A DNA stretch of 36,825 nucleotides from Halobacteriales archaeon QH_6_64_20 (GCA_003021235.1 PXQR01000022.1:1-36825), one strand, 5' to 3'; shown: positions 27,677 through 36,416, counted from the stretch's first letter. Notes: generated by a model from the letters alone, not told the origin. Numbers and translations: made by a program.

Positions 27677-27721
27677 CGATTGAACCGGCGATCGAGTTCG
27701 TCAACGAGCGGAGAGGGTCCG

Positions 27722-27729
27722 TATATAAA
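27722..27729 (+). promoter_or_regulatory. TATA-like box of the zinc-ribbon gene
   Basis: TATATAAA stands 27-34 bases before the ATG at 27756, in the right place for a leaderless transcript and good support that the small gene is expressed. Confidence 0.55.
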
Positions 27730-27755
27730 GAGCCGTCCGAGAACGAGAACCGTCG

Positions 27756-27902
27756 ATGCGTACCGCATCTCGCGACCCCTGCTGTCGGTTCTGTGGGAAA
27801 CGGTTCGATCCCGACCGTGCGTTCGGCACGTTCGACGGGGATCGGGCGACGTACCGCTGTCCGCACTGCGGACGATGGACCCCTGGCCCACCCCCTGCAT
27901 GA
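27756..27902 (+). CDS. Tiny zinc-ribbon protein (48 residues)
   Basis: The frame reads MRTASRDPCCRFCGKRF, a Phe/Asp/Arg-rich spacer, then YRCPHCGRW and a Pro-rich tail. The paired CRFCG and CPHCG knuckles should bind one zinc ion, as in the many small haloarchaeal CPxCG proteins. A good TATA-like box lies at the correct distance. Function is unknown; such proteins are often regulators or partners in larger complexes. The gene is short enough to be missed by routine gene calling. Confidence 0.6.
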   Translation: MRTASRDPCCRFCGKRFDPDRAFGTFDGDRATYRCPHCGRWTPGPPPA

Positions 27903-27959
27903 AACGAGGAGACAAAAAACCGGAGCCCGGAGCGCGAGAGGTGCGTTCGAACTCAGAAC

Positions 27960-28367
27960 TCAGACGATCCGGTTGTCCCGAAGCAAGTCACAGACGAGAT
28001 GCCAGTAGAGTACGAGTGCCGTGACGATACCCCAAGGTCGGGAGAGCCGTCTCGTGAGACCGACTAACGTTCCGCCGACGAGCACGTGGCTGAGCAGCCG
28101 TTGGCGGGTCATATCACGGATGTCGTCGAAGATTGCCTCCTGTTCGACGAACGCTTCGATCGGATCCGTGAGAGCGTCGATCAGGTGATGCCAGTCGCCG
28201 GCGTAGATCCGCGCGAGCAGGAAGTGATCGAGATCGATGAACACCCCGAGAGCGAGGCCGTATATCCCGAACAAAGCGAGTCGGGTTCGGCTACAGCGCT
28301 TTCTCACCAGTACGAGTGCCAATGTCGTCACCGGAACGCTCGCGGCGAAGTGTTCGCTCGATCGCAT
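27960..28367 (-). CDS. Small membrane protein, possibly YdjM/DUF457-related
   Basis: The 135-residue protein has about three membrane segments. It contains GVFIDLDHFLLARIY, then WHHL and LLSHVLVGG, a His/Asp arrangement that recalls the membrane-bound metal-dependent hydrolase (YdjM/DUF457) family. It is shorter than typical members, so activity is uncertain. A possible minus-strand TATA-like CTAATAGCG lies near 28392-28400, about 27-30 bases before the start. Confidence 0.55.
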   Translation of the reverse strand: MRSSEHFAASVPVTTLALVLVRKRCSRTRLALFGIYGLALGVFIDLDHFLLARIYAGDWHHLIDALTDPIEAFVEQEAIFDDIRDMTRQRLLSHVLVGGTLVGLTRRLSRPWGIVTALVLYWHLVCDLLRDNRIV

Positions 28368-28682
28368 CTAACCCACCGGTTTCGGGCGCGTCGCTATTAG
28401 CCCGTCGGAACTGCCTCGATCGGCCCGGTCCGTTCGCAGTTCCCGTACCGTCAGGGATCACGACTGCGACCGATTCGACCGGCGAGGCGGTTCGAACCGC
28501 TACGGGCGAACGTTCCTGTGGATCGGCCAACGATTCCGGTAGAACACGTCCATACACGCGGAGTACCGCGATTCGTCCCGAGGGAACCGGGCCGATCAGC
28601 GCGTATCGATCGTGTGATACAGCGCGACAATAATAAAAGCAGAAACGGAGAGTATTTATTCGAGGCCGGAGACATAGCCCGC
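28368..28682. other. Gene-free stretch with a 14-bp palindrome
   Basis: The only marked feature besides the flanking promoters is the perfect palindrome GCGGTTCGAACCGC (28487-28500). An open plus-strand frame starting at 28518 is an upstream extension of the zinc-finger gene; the better start is 28683. Confidence 0.45.
28653..28660 (+). promoter_or_regulatory. TATA-like box of the zinc-finger gene
   Basis: TATTTATT lies 23-30 bases before the ATG at 28683 and supports that start over the upstream one. Confidence 0.5.
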
Positions 28683-28919
28683 ATGGTTCACACGTGTAGG
28701 AACTGCAAGCGGACGTTCTCGACGGAACTCCAGTACGAACTGCATCGCGATGCCTGCTGGGACGACCAGCTGATCTGCACACGATGTGGCGAACGATTCG
28801 CAGAGCGAGGTGCGACCGAGGACGGCTGGCACTACCGATGTCCGAGCGACGATTGTGACGCCGACGGCATCGGCGAGGACCTCCAGCCGATCGCCGACGT
28901 CCTCTCGGTCTCCCGGTAA
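28683..28919 (+). CDS. Small C2H2/CxxC zinc-finger protein
   Basis: The 78-residue protein starts MVHTCRNCKRTFSTELQYELHRDAC, a C2H2-like finger (CxxC followed by H and C), and then has a second CTRCGERF knuckle with later YRCPSDDCD. It should hold two zinc ions. It resembles small haloarchaeal zinc-finger families whose role is mostly unknown, and could bind DNA or RNA. The start is set by the TATA-like box and by the first conserved Cys lying at residue 5. Confidence 0.7.
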   Translation: MVHTCRNCKRTFSTELQYELHRDACWDDQLICTRCGERFAERGATEDGWHYRCPSDDCDADGIGEDLQPIADVLSVSR

Positions 28920-29105
28920 GCACCGATCGCCGAACGACCGCCCGCGGTCCCCGCACGCCTCTCTTTCGCCTAGCCTGTGAACTGTTGTCAGTTCGCATTC
29001 GAACTCGATCCGCTCAACCCGATCCGCTCGATGGTTTCGTACCTTCGCTGCCGGAGCTCCGTTCCGACCGCCGGACGATGGTGGTTTCGAGGTTTCGATT
29101 CCTGG

Positions 29106-29114
29106 ATTTTAAAC
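29106..29114 (+). promoter_or_regulatory. TATA-like box of the ABC-PrsW operon
   Basis: ATTTTAAAC lies 26-34 bases before the ATG at 29140, the normal distance for a leaderless haloarchaeal message. Confidence 0.5.
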
Positions 29115-29139
29115 CCGATATGGCGGCCTACCTCCAGCT

Positions 29140-30171
29140 ATGATCTCGGTCGAGGGGTTGACGAAGCGGTACGGCGATTTCACCGCCGTCGCTGGGAGCG
29201 ACTTCGAGGTCGCACGCGGGGAGGTCTTCGGCGTGGTCGGACCCAACGGGGCCGGGAAGACGACGACGCTCAAGATCCTGTCGGGACTGATCGAGCCCTC
29301 CGAGGGAACGGCGACGGTCGCGGGCTACGACGTCGAGGACGCCGCGATGCGCTCGGTGCTCGGCTTCCTCCCCGAGGAGTCGCCGCTATACGAGGACATG
29401 ACGCCGTTGTCGTATCTGCGCTTTTTCGCCGATCTCTACGACGTGCCGCGGGAAACTGCACACGAACGGATCGACGCGGCGCTCTCCCGGCTCGACTTGG
29501 AACACCGGACCCGACGGCTCGGCGACATGTCGAAAGGGATGAAGCGAAAGGTCGCCATCTCGCGTTCGCTCGTCAACGATCCGGAGGTGTTGATCTACGA
29601 CGAGCCGGCGAGCGGGCTCGATCCGCTGACGACCAACGGAGTGCTGAAATTCGTCGCCGAACTCGCCGACGACGGGAAGACCGTCCTGTTCAGCGCGCAC
29701 AACCTCTATCACGTCGAGGACGTCTGCGACCGGGTGATCGTCATGCTCGAAGGCGAGATCGTCGCGCGCGGCACGGTCGGCGAGATCCGTGCGACACACG
29801 GCACGATCGAATACCACGTCTACACTACCGTTCCGGTCGCGGAGGTGCATACGACTGCGGGATCGAACGTGATCGAGGAGACGGAGACGGTCGCGGAGCC
29901 GAGTGGGGACGGGGCCCGCTCCGACGGCGAGCGTCAGCAGACACACGCAACCCGAGACGAGAGAGGGGACGAAGGTACGAGCGCCGACGCCAGCGCCGGT
30001 GAATCGTCCGATCGATACGAGACGGTCGTCCCGGACATGGCGGCGGTCGAGGCGCTTCGCGAGCGGGCGACGGCTGCCGGGGGAGAGGTCGTCGACATCC
30101 GAACCGTGGAGCCGAGCTTCGAGGAGATCTTCCTCGACATCGCGACGCCCTCGACGGGGGCGAGTTCGTGA
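29140..30171 (+). CDS. ABC transporter ATP-binding protein (NatA-like) of the PrsW operon
   Basis: The 343-residue ATPase has Walker A GPNGAGKTT, a degenerate signature DMSKGMKRKV and Walker B VLIYDEPASGLDP, typical of ATPases that work with ABC-2 permeases. After the catalytic core (about 1-220) comes an acidic, Thr/Ser/Asp-rich insert of about 60 residues (around 240-295). A tail follows with VDIRTVEPSFEEIFLDI, usual for this class. Its end overlaps the start of the permease-protease gene by four bases. The unit has three genes: ATPase, permease fused to PrsW, permease. The substrate is unknown. Confidence 0.88.
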   Translation: MISVEGLTKRYGDFTAVAGSDFEVARGEVFGVVGPNGAGKTTTLKILSGLIEPSEGTATVAGYDVEDAAMRSVLGFLPEESPLYEDMTPLSYLRFFADLYDVPRETAHERIDAALSRLDLEHRTRRLGDMSKGMKRKVAISRSLVNDPEVLIYDEPASGLDPLTTNGVLKFVAELADDGKTVLFSAHNLYHVEDVCDRVIVMLEGEIVARGTVGEIRATHGTIEYHVYTTVPVAEVHTTAGSNVIEETETVAEPSGDGARSDGERQQTHATRDERGDEGTSADASAGESSDRYETVVPDMAAVEALRERATAAGGEVVDIRTVEPSFEEIFLDIATPSTGASS

Positions 30172-31994
30172 GGAGTGCTCTCCGGTCGCTTCTCCAGTCC
30201 CCGAAACGGCTCTCGGGAACGCTTCGGATCGCCCGCTGGGAGCTCACGCGAAGCGCCGGCGGGTTCGACCGCCGGGCAATAGCTTTTACCATCGTCGCGC
30301 TCGGACTCGCCGGCGGGGCCGTCGCGGCGGGGATCGCCTCCGGTCCCGGCGACGTGGCGCTCGACCGTAACGTCTACCGCGTCGGCGTCGACGCCGATAG
30401 CCCCTATCACGAAGTGGTCGCCGGAAGCGCGACGCTCGCCGCCCGGCCGCCGAGCGTCGATGCCCTCGAAACCGGCGAGGTCGACGTCGTAGTGGGAGAC
30501 GGGGAAATCGTCGCCGACGACTCGGAGAAGGGTCGGGCCGCCCTCACGGCGTTCCGAGGTGCAACACGGGCGTACAACGACCGCCTGATGCGTGCCGAAG
30601 AGGACGGTGTCGCCGCCTTTCCGGTCGCCGTCACGCTCTCGTACGAGGACCGCACCCTCGATCGCGACCTGAGTGCTGGCGGCGGCGGATCCGAGATCGG
30701 CGGAGCGAGCGGAGCCGATACGGACGCGGATAACGGCGATCAGGTGTCGTCGAGCGACGACACGAGCGAGGACGGGACTGACGAACGTAGCGCCGGTGGA
30801 ACAGGGGGTTTGCCCGCAGTGGGTGCCGGTGGCGTCTCGGGGACCGATAGCGGCTCGCCCGCCGACATCGCGCCGCCGTTTCCCTTCGAATCGCTCGTGC
30901 TCGCGTTTGCTTTTCTCGTGCCGATGAACTTCGTCGTCCAGCTATACGGCAGTTCGATGCTCGGCGAGCGAACCAATCGTCGCGGGGAACTGCTGTTGGT
31001 CGCACCGGTCCGTCCCATCGAGATCGTCGCAGGCAAGACCCTGCCGTATTTCCTCGGGACGGCTATCGTCACGGCGCTCATCGCGCTCGCCGTCGGCGGT
31101 GGGGTCGTCTCGGTCGCCGCCGTCGTCCCCATCGGACTCTGCTTTCTCGCGGCGACCTTCCTCGCCTCGATGCTCGCCCGATCGTTCACGGAACTCACCT
31201 TCGTCACCGTCGCCGCGAGCGTCTTTCTCACGAGTTACGTCTTCGTTCCTGCCGTCTTCGCCGACATCGCTCCGATCGCGCTCATCTCGCCGCTGACGCT
31301 CGTCGTGCGCGATCTCGCGAGCGAGTCGGTATCATTAGGTGAATACGCCTTCTCGACCGGTCCCTTCTATCTCTCGGGGCTCGTGTTGTTCGTTCTCGGG
31401 ACCGGTATCTACCGCGAGGAGGACCTCTTTACCCAGCGTGCAGTACCCTTAAAATTCCTCGATGCGCTCTGTGCGCGGCTCACCCGTCGTCGGTCGGTCG
31501 CACTGCTCAGTGCGCTTTCCATTCCCTTCGTCTTCGTCGCCGAACTACTCTCGATCGCGGTCCTGTTCGCCCTGCCGATGGAATACTCGGTGCCCGTTCT
31601 CCTGTTAGTCATCGCGGGCGTCGAGGAGCTCGGGAAAAGCATCCACATCTACGCGGGGTTCACGGGAGGACGATTCGACTCGGGAACGCGGACGGCACTC
31701 GTTTTGGGTGTCCTCTCGGGAATCGGCTTTTTCGTCGGCGAGAAGGCCACCTTACTCGCCCAGGCGGTCGGCCTGCCCGAACTCGCGCTCGGACGGGCTG
31801 CGTTCGTCCCGAGCGGAGTGGGTGGTATCGAACTCGTTGCGCTCGCGCTCGCCCCGCTCGCCCTGCACTGTGTAACGGCATTGATCTCCGCGCTCGGGGC
31901 GAGCCGATCGAAGCGGGGCTACCTCCTCGCCTATCTCGTCGCCATCGGCGTTCACGCCGGCTACAACTTCACGGTGGTGAACGCCGTTGTCTGA
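30168..31994 (+). CDS. ABC-2 permease fused to a PrsW-like intramembrane protease
   Basis: The 608-residue protein starts at GTG. Residues 1-420 are an ABC-2-type permease: an N-terminal helix (about 40-60), a large extracellular domain with an acidic Gly/Ser/Asp linker (about 165-235), then six helices with ERTNRRGELLLVAPVRP. From about 440 a second membrane block carries all four PrsW motifs: EELGK (486-490), FxxxE ending at Glu525, HCVT (His567) and HAGYN (His596, Asn600). PrsW proteins are metal-dependent proteases; the bacterial one cuts an anti-sigma factor. The fusion suggests proteolysis tied to transport or export. It overlaps the ATPase gene before it and the second permease after it. 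Confidence 0.85.
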   Translation: MRSALRSLLQSPKRLSGTLRIARWELTRSAGGFDRRAIAFTIVALGLAGGAVAAGIASGPGDVALDRNVYRVGVDADSPYHEVVAGSATLAARPPSVDALETGEVDVVVGDGEIVADDSEKGRAALTAFRGATRAYNDRLMRAEEDGVAAFPVAVTLSYEDRTLDRDLSAGGGGSEIGGASGADTDADNGDQVSSSDDTSEDGTDERSAGGTGGLPAVGAGGVSGTDSGSPADIAPPFPFESLVLAFAFLVPMNFVVQLYGSSMLGERTNRRGELLLVAPVRPIEIVAGKTLPYFLGTAIVTALIALAVGGGVVSVAAVVPIGLCFLAATFLASMLARSFTELTFVTVAASVFLTSYVFVPAVFADIAPIALISPLTLVVRDLASESVSLGEYAFSTGPFYLSGLVLFVLGTGIYREEDLFTQRAVPLKFLDALCARLTRRRSVALLSALSIPFVFVAELLSIAVLFALPMEYSVPVLLLVIAGVEELGKSIHIYAGFTGGRFDSGTRTALVLGVLSGIGFFVGEKATLLAQAVGLPELALGRAAFVPSGVGGIELVALALAPLALHCVTALISALGASRSKRGYLLAYLVAIGVHAGYNFTVVNAVV

Positions 31995-33039
31995 CGCGCG
32001 CTTCACGATCGCCAAACGCGAACTAAGCGGGCTGAGGAAGGAAAAGACGATCCTCCTCGCGCTCGCCATCCAACTGTTCATCGCGGCCTTCTCGTCGTTT
32101 CTCGTCGTCGGACTCGTCTCGCTGTACGACCCCGGGTCGGTCGAGGGCTACAGCGTCGACGTCGCGGTCGCGGGCGAGGCGGCCGACGACCTGCTCGCCG
32201 TTGCCGCCCGACAGGACGGCCTCGACCCGACGCGCTACAGCGGCCCGAGGGCGGCGTACGCGTCGTTCCAGAGCGGGCGAAGCGACGCCGTGCTCGTCGC
32301 GAACCGCCGACCGAGCGGCCGGATCGGCGTCCAGGCGACGGTACCCGACGAGAACGTCCGAACGACGCTCGTCGTCGTACAGCTCAGGGAGGCGCTCAGA
32401 GCCTACGAACGCGCCGAACGCGAGGAGATGGCCGGCCGCTTGAACGGAATGGCCCTCGAGCTGCCACCCGAACAGCGCTCGAACCCCTACTACGATTTTA
32501 CCTACACCGTACTCGTCCCCTTGTTACTGTTTCTCCCGGTGTTCATCAGCGGTTCCATCACGGTGGACTCGATCACCGAGGAACTCGATCGCGGGACCCT
32601 CACGCTCCTCCGGGTCGCCCCGGTCTCGTTCGCCCGGATCCTCGAAGGAAAGCTCCTCGCCGCGGCCCTGCTGGCCCCTGCACAGGTGTTCCTCTGGATC
32701 GCGCTGCTCTCGGTGAACGGAACGCGAATTGCGAACGTGCCGGCACTGCTCGTTCTCGTCGGAGCGTTCTCCTTGCTGATGACTGCGGTCGGCGTGGCCG
32801 TCTCGTTGCTCGCCCCCGATCGACGCGTCGCCCAGCCGGTCTACTCGGTGTGTGCGCTGGCGTTCATCGGCGGGACGGCGACGCTCGCACACGGCCCGGT
32901 GAACACGGTGGCTCGCCTCGCGATCGACAGCGCCGGCCCGGAGACGACGACCGCCGTCGCGGCCTACGGGCTGTTCGCAATCGGTATCTACGCGGCGACG
33001 CGGTGGCTGATCGAGCGCACCGACGCGGCCGCACTGTAA
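31987..33039 (+). CDS. ABC-2 type permease, second subunit
   Basis: The 350-residue permease begins at TTG 31987, overlapping the previous stop by eight bases. It reads MSDARFTIAKRELSGLRKEK, a helix, an extracellular domain of about 110 residues (60-170) with no signal peptide, then five or six helices. The characteristic ITEELDRGTLTLLRVAPVSFARILEGKLL segment at 195-225 matches NatB/ABC-2 permeases. It most likely pairs with the PrsW-fused permease as a heterodimer driven by the first gene's ATPase. Confidence 0.85.
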   Translation: MSDARFTIAKRELSGLRKEKTILLALAIQLFIAAFSSFLVVGLVSLYDPGSVEGYSVDVAVAGEAADDLLAVAARQDGLDPTRYSGPRAAYASFQSGRSDAVLVANRRPSGRIGVQATVPDENVRTTLVVVQLREALRAYERAEREEMAGRLNGMALELPPEQRSNPYYDFTYTVLVPLLLFLPVFISGSITVDSITEELDRGTLTLLRVAPVSFARILEGKLLAAALLAPAQVFLWIALLSVNGTRIANVPALLVLVGAFSLLMTAVGVAVSLLAPDRRVAQPVYSVCALAFIGGTATLAHGPVNTVARLAIDSAGPETTTAVAAYGLFAIGIYAATRWLIERTDAAAL

Positions 33040-33196
33040 GCCCGCGTCCTCACCTTCGACTTTCGGTTCGCACCGATCGAGCCCTTTTCGACGGCTTAAC
33101 GGCTCGTTACATCCGTTCAGCCGGCGTGAATGGCGATCTCCGACTCGCGATGGGGACACGTTTCGAGACGCCGGTCGTCCCGGGAACCGTGGGAGC

Positions 33197-33206
33197 GTTT
33201 TTATTT
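33197..33206 (+). promoter_or_regulatory. TATA-like box of the aldo/keto reductase gene
   Basis: GTTTTTATTT lies 22-31 bases before the ATG at 33228, supporting that start over the longer upstream frame. Confidence 0.5.
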
Positions 33207-33227
33207 CCGGGCGTCGAGAGCCCGGCT

Positions 33228-34205
33228 ATGGAGTACACGACGCTCGGCGACACGGGAATGACGGTCAGTCGGATCTGTTTGGGCTGTATGAGCTTCGGGT
33301 CGAGCGACTGGCGCGACTGGGTACTCGACGAGGAGGCGAGCCACGAAATCATCGATCGGGCGATCGATCTCGGGATCAACTTCTTCGACACCGCGAACAT
33401 GTACTCGGTCGGCGAGTCCGAACGCGTGCTCGGCAACGCCTTGGACGACCGCGATTCGGACTGGACGGTCGTTGCGACGAAGGTGTTCAACCCGATGGAC
33501 GAGGACAACCCCAACGCACAGGGGCTTTCGCGCAAAGCCATCGAACAGGAACTCGAAAACAGCCTCGACAGACTGGGCATGGAGACCGTCGACCTCTATC
33601 AGACCCACCGCTGGGATTACGACGCACCGATCGCGGAAACCCTCGGCACGCTCGACGATGCCGTCCGGCGAGGGAAAGCCCGGTACATCGGCGCGAGTTC
33701 GATGTGGGCCTACCAGCTCGCCGATGCCCTGCACGAAAGCGGGTCACGGGAACTCGAACGCTTCGTGACGATGCAAAACCATTACAATCTCGTCTACCGT
33801 GAGGAAGAACGCGAGATGTTACCGCTGTGCGACGACGCGGGGATCGGCGTGATTCCCTGGAGCCCGCTCGCACGCGGATACCTCACCCGACCCCACGAGG
33901 AGATCGATGCCACCGCGCGCGGCGAGAGCGAGGAACACCTCTACGAGCACCCCTATCGGGAGGGCGGCGGCCCGGCGATCAACGAGCGCGTCGGGGAACT
34001 GGCGGACGAGAAAGACGTCTCGATGGCTCAGATCGCCCTCTCGTGGTTGTTACACAAAGAGTGGGTCGACGCGCCGATCGTCGGGACGACGAGCATCGAA
34101 CACTTGGAAGACGCCGTCGAAGCGCTCGATATCTCCCTGTCCGAAAGCGACATCGAATACCTCGAAGAACCCTACGAACCGGTCCGGGTGTCCGGCCACG
34201 GGTAG
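33228..34205 (+). CDS. Aldo/keto reductase
   Basis: The 325-residue NADPH-dependent oxidoreductase has a TIM-barrel fold. The catalytic tetrad is visible as Asp and Tyr in FFDTANMYSVGE, Lys in VVATKVF and His in YQTHRW. VIPWSPLARGYLTRP and the cofactor segment GTTSIEHLEDAVEAL match the YajO/IolS-like branch. The substrate is not set. It stands alone with its own promoter. The frame is open further upstream across the promoter, so I use the ATG at 33228 (MEYTTLGDTGM), the usual family start. Confidence 0.9.
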   Translation: MEYTTLGDTGMTVSRICLGCMSFGSSDWRDWVLDEEASHEIIDRAIDLGINFFDTANMYSVGESERVLGNALDDRDSDWTVVATKVFNPMDEDNPNAQGLSRKAIEQELENSLDRLGMETVDLYQTHRWDYDAPIAETLGTLDDAVRRGKARYIGASSMWAYQLADALHESGSRELERFVTMQNHYNLVYREEEREMLPLCDDAGIGVIPWSPLARGYLTRPHEEIDATARGESEEHLYEHPYREGGGPAINERVGELADEKDVSMAQIALSWLLHKEWVDAPIVGTTSIEHLEDAVEALDISLSESDIEYLEEPYEPVRVSGHG

Positions 34206-34242
34206 CCAGGTAGCCGGCGTCGAACGCCGTTCGTCGAACCGT

Positions 34243-35226
34243 TCAGCCGCGACTGCCGTCGCCCTCGGAGTCGGACACGTTCGACCGCGACCCGTTCGGC
34301 GAGCGCGTCGACGGTACGGTTTCAGCGACGTGTTCGGATTCCGGCTCGGCTTTCCACTCGCCCAGCCCCTTCGGATCGACGTGGACGAACGTATCGTCGA
34401 CCCTCGGGATCGCTTCGATCGACCGCATCACGTCGGTTTCGATGCCGTGGGCCTCCTCGACCGTCCGGTCGCCTTCGATCTCGACGTGGAGGCTGACGTC
34501 CACCTCCGGGCCGACGTAGTGGGCGATCACGTCGTGCACCCCTTCGACATCGGGATGATCGAGCGCGCGCTCGACGATCGTTTCCCGTAATTCCTCGGAG
34601 GGGGCGCGCCCGATCAGGTAGTTCACGTTGTCGCGGGCGATCTCGATGCCGGTATAGAGGATCGCCAGCGAAACGACGCCCGCCGCGAGCGGGTCGAGGA
34701 GTGGAGCGCCGGCCTGTGCGCCCGCGACGCCGAGAAAGGCCGCGCCCGCCGTGAGCACGTCGATGCGGTTGTCGAGCGCCGTCGCGACGAGCGCCGGCGA
34801 TTCGTGTACCCTGCCGGCGGCGAGACAGTACCGATAAAGGAGGTATTTCACCACTGCACCGACCCCGAGCACGGCGAGCGCGAGCGGTCCGCGCGCGACG
34901 CTCACCTCGCCGGCGAGGACCGTCGTCGCCGACTGCCACAACAACACGACGCCGACGGCGAGGACGCCGACGGCGATCGCGAGCGAGACGAACGGCTCGA
35001 TGCGCTCGTGGCCGTGCGGGTGGTCGGGATCGGGAGGGCGGGTCGTGAGGTAGATCCCGGCGACGACCACTGCACTGTAAGCAGTGTCGACGAGGCTGTT
35101 GGCGGCTTCCGAGCCGACGGCGAGACTGCCCGTTTCGAGCCAGACGAGCCCTTTCGCGGCGGCGAGCGCGGCGTTCGCCCCGAGCACGAGCACGCCGACG
35201 CGTCGCAGGGCCTCGGGGCGATCCAT
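34243..35226 (-). CDS. Cation diffusion facilitator family transporter
   Basis: The 327-residue protein exchanges a divalent cation (Zn2+, Mn2+ or Fe2+) for protons. It has six helices, with SEAANSLVDTAYS in helix 2, the HPHGHERIEP loop and ALDNRIDVLTAG in helix 5, the transport-site region of the family. A C-terminal domain of about 100 residues (VDVSLHVEIEGD, VDDTFVHVDP) binds metal and dimerises, followed by a Ser/Asp-rich tail. Helix 2 has Asn43 where many zinc exporters have His, so the ion may not be zinc. The ATG at 35226 is preceded by GGTTTTGC at 24-31 bases, so I prefer it to 35253. Confidence 0.9.
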   Translation of the reverse strand: MDRPEALRRVGVLVLGANAALAAAKGLVWLETGSLAVGSEAANSLVDTAYSAVVVAGIYLTTRPPDPDHPHGHERIEPFVSLAIAVGVLAVGVVLLWQSATTVLAGEVSVARGPLALAVLGVGAVVKYLLYRYCLAAGRVHESPALVATALDNRIDVLTAGAAFLGVAGAQAGAPLLDPLAAGVVSLAILYTGIEIARDNVNYLIGRAPSEELRETIVERALDHPDVEGVHDVIAHYVGPEVDVSLHVEIEGDRTVEEAHGIETDVMRSIEAIPRVDDTFVHVDPKGLGEWKAEPESEHVAETVPSTRSPNGSRSNVSDSEGDGSRG

Positions 35227-35285
35227 GCGAGAGCGTTCGGGCGGCCCGAGCAAAACCGCTTCGACGGGGAACGGAGTGCAGAGGT

Positions 35286-35840
35286 CTATCGGTCGACGAC
35301 AACCGCGCGTTCGGCGTCGCCGGAATCACCCTCCGGGACCCGGGTTCCCTCCTGGGCCGCGAAGGTCTCGTGCAGTCGGTCGTAGGAGTCTTCGAGCGCT
35401 TCGACGATCACCTGCGTATCGCCGATGACCGCCATGAAATTGGTGTCGCCTTCCCATCGGGGGACGGCGTGGGCGTGCAGGTGCTCGATCGATCCGCCGG
35501 CACCCGGCCCGAGATTGTACCCGAGGTTCACGCCGTCGGGGTCGAACGCCGCGTCGATCGCGCGCAACGTCCGTTGCTTGAGCAGGGCGTGATCGAGCAG
35601 TTGTGCCTCCGATAGCGCGGTGTACTCGCCGGTGTGACGGCGAGGGATCACCATCGCGTGGCCCGGATTGTATGGGTAGTCGTTGAGCAGGACGAACCCG
35701 TGTTCGCTCCGGGCGACGACCCGGTTCTCGCGCTCGGCCTCGCTCGCGGCGAGCGCACAGAAGATACACTCCTCGCGCTCGACGGGCGATGGCGACCGTT
35801 CGACCCACTCGATCCGCCAGGGCGCGAACACCTGATCCAT
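35286..35840 (-). CDS. HIT family nucleotide-binding protein
   Basis: The 184-residue protein is a histidine-triad nucleotide hydrolase or transferase, probably acting on Ap4A-like dinucleotides. It has a zinc pair CIFC (Cys25, Cys28), NDYPYNPGHAMVIPRRH and the triad HLHAH (His120, His122, His124) followed by AVPRW. A GGATAAGC box on the minus strand (35863-35870) lies 23-30 bases before the start. It is read in the same direction as the CDF gene, 59 bases upstream of that gene's start. Confidence 0.92.
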   Translation of the reverse strand: MDQVFAPWRIEWVERSPSPVEREECIFCALAASEAERENRVVARSEHGFVLLNDYPYNPGHAMVIPRRHTGEYTALSEAQLLDHALLKQRTLRAIDAAFDPDGVNLGYNLGPGAGGSIEHLHAHAVPRWEGDTNFMAVIGDTQVIVEALEDSYDRLHETFAAQEGTRVPEGDSGDAERAVVVDR

Positions 35841-36179
35841 ACGAACCGTTTTGCGAGCGCGGGCTTATCCGTCCCGCGTTCTCGCTTCGGCTCCGGAAAC
35901 GAACTCGCCACGGGGACGGCTCGACCACGGACGGGACGGTCGATCACGGGTAACATCGCGCGGGCGAGGGCGAACGCGGTAGTTCGAGCGTCGACTACGG
36001 CTCGACCGGTCAACGACGTGCTCGATGTTCGTATAAATATTTCGGCCATTTGCGCGACGGACGCCGAACGACGAGCGCTGAAACGATCGTGAACGGTATC
36101 GAGGGTTCTGCGTGCTTCGATCGCCGAAGCCGCCGCCCTCGGTCGATAAACGATCCGAACGACCCGTAACGGAATACGG

Positions 36180-36188
36180 TTTTTATAC
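36180..36188 (+). promoter_or_regulatory. TATA-like box of the small zinc-ribbon gene
   Basis: TTTTTATAC lies 28-36 bases before the ATG at 36216, fitting a short leader. Confidence 0.5.
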
Positions 36189-36215
36189 TCTCACCTGGCG
36201 AAGACCGAATCGTCG

Positions 36216-36416
36216 ATGGCAGCCACTACCCACACCCCCGACGCGATAACCGAAGCCTGTACCGCTTGCGGCACGGAAACCCCCCACGACGTGCGTATCG
36301 AGATCCGTACCGAAAGCGAACGGGAACGAAACGCCCGGTACTCACGCGAACCCTACCGGGTCACGACCTGCCTGCACTGCGGCGACGAGAGTTCCCTACG
36401 CATGAACAACGCCTGA
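36216..36416 (+). CDS. Small haloarchaeal zinc beta-ribbon protein
   Basis: The 66-residue protein has CTACGTETPHDV, a charged middle (RTESERERNARYSREPYRVT) and CLHCGDESSLRMNNA, so two CxxCG knuckles likely bind one zinc. It matches a widespread haloarchaeal family of unknown role (I believe DUF7835). The REPYRVT segment and the MNNA end are well conserved in that family. It could act in transcription or as a subunit of a larger complex. Confidence 0.8.
   Translation: MAATTHTPDAITEACTACGTETPHDVRIEIRTESERERNARYSREPYRVTTCLHCGDESSLRMNNA

Larger units (their letters stand above)
27421..27755. other. Structured gene-free stretch with three inverted repeats
   Basis: Between the SDR start and the tiny zinc-ribbon gene are three hairpin-forming elements in 100 bases. 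They are CCGTCG/CGACGG (27578-27595), GCCGG/CCGGC (27610-27623) and a perfect 22-bp palindrome at 27655-27676. The zinc-ribbon promoter follows. No coding sequence is convincing. Confidence 0.55.

Noticed and set aside
28518-28682. Upstream extension of the zinc-finger gene
   Set aside because: It passes over the TATA-like box and has a composition unlike the conserved part; the ATG at 28683 fits promoter and family start.
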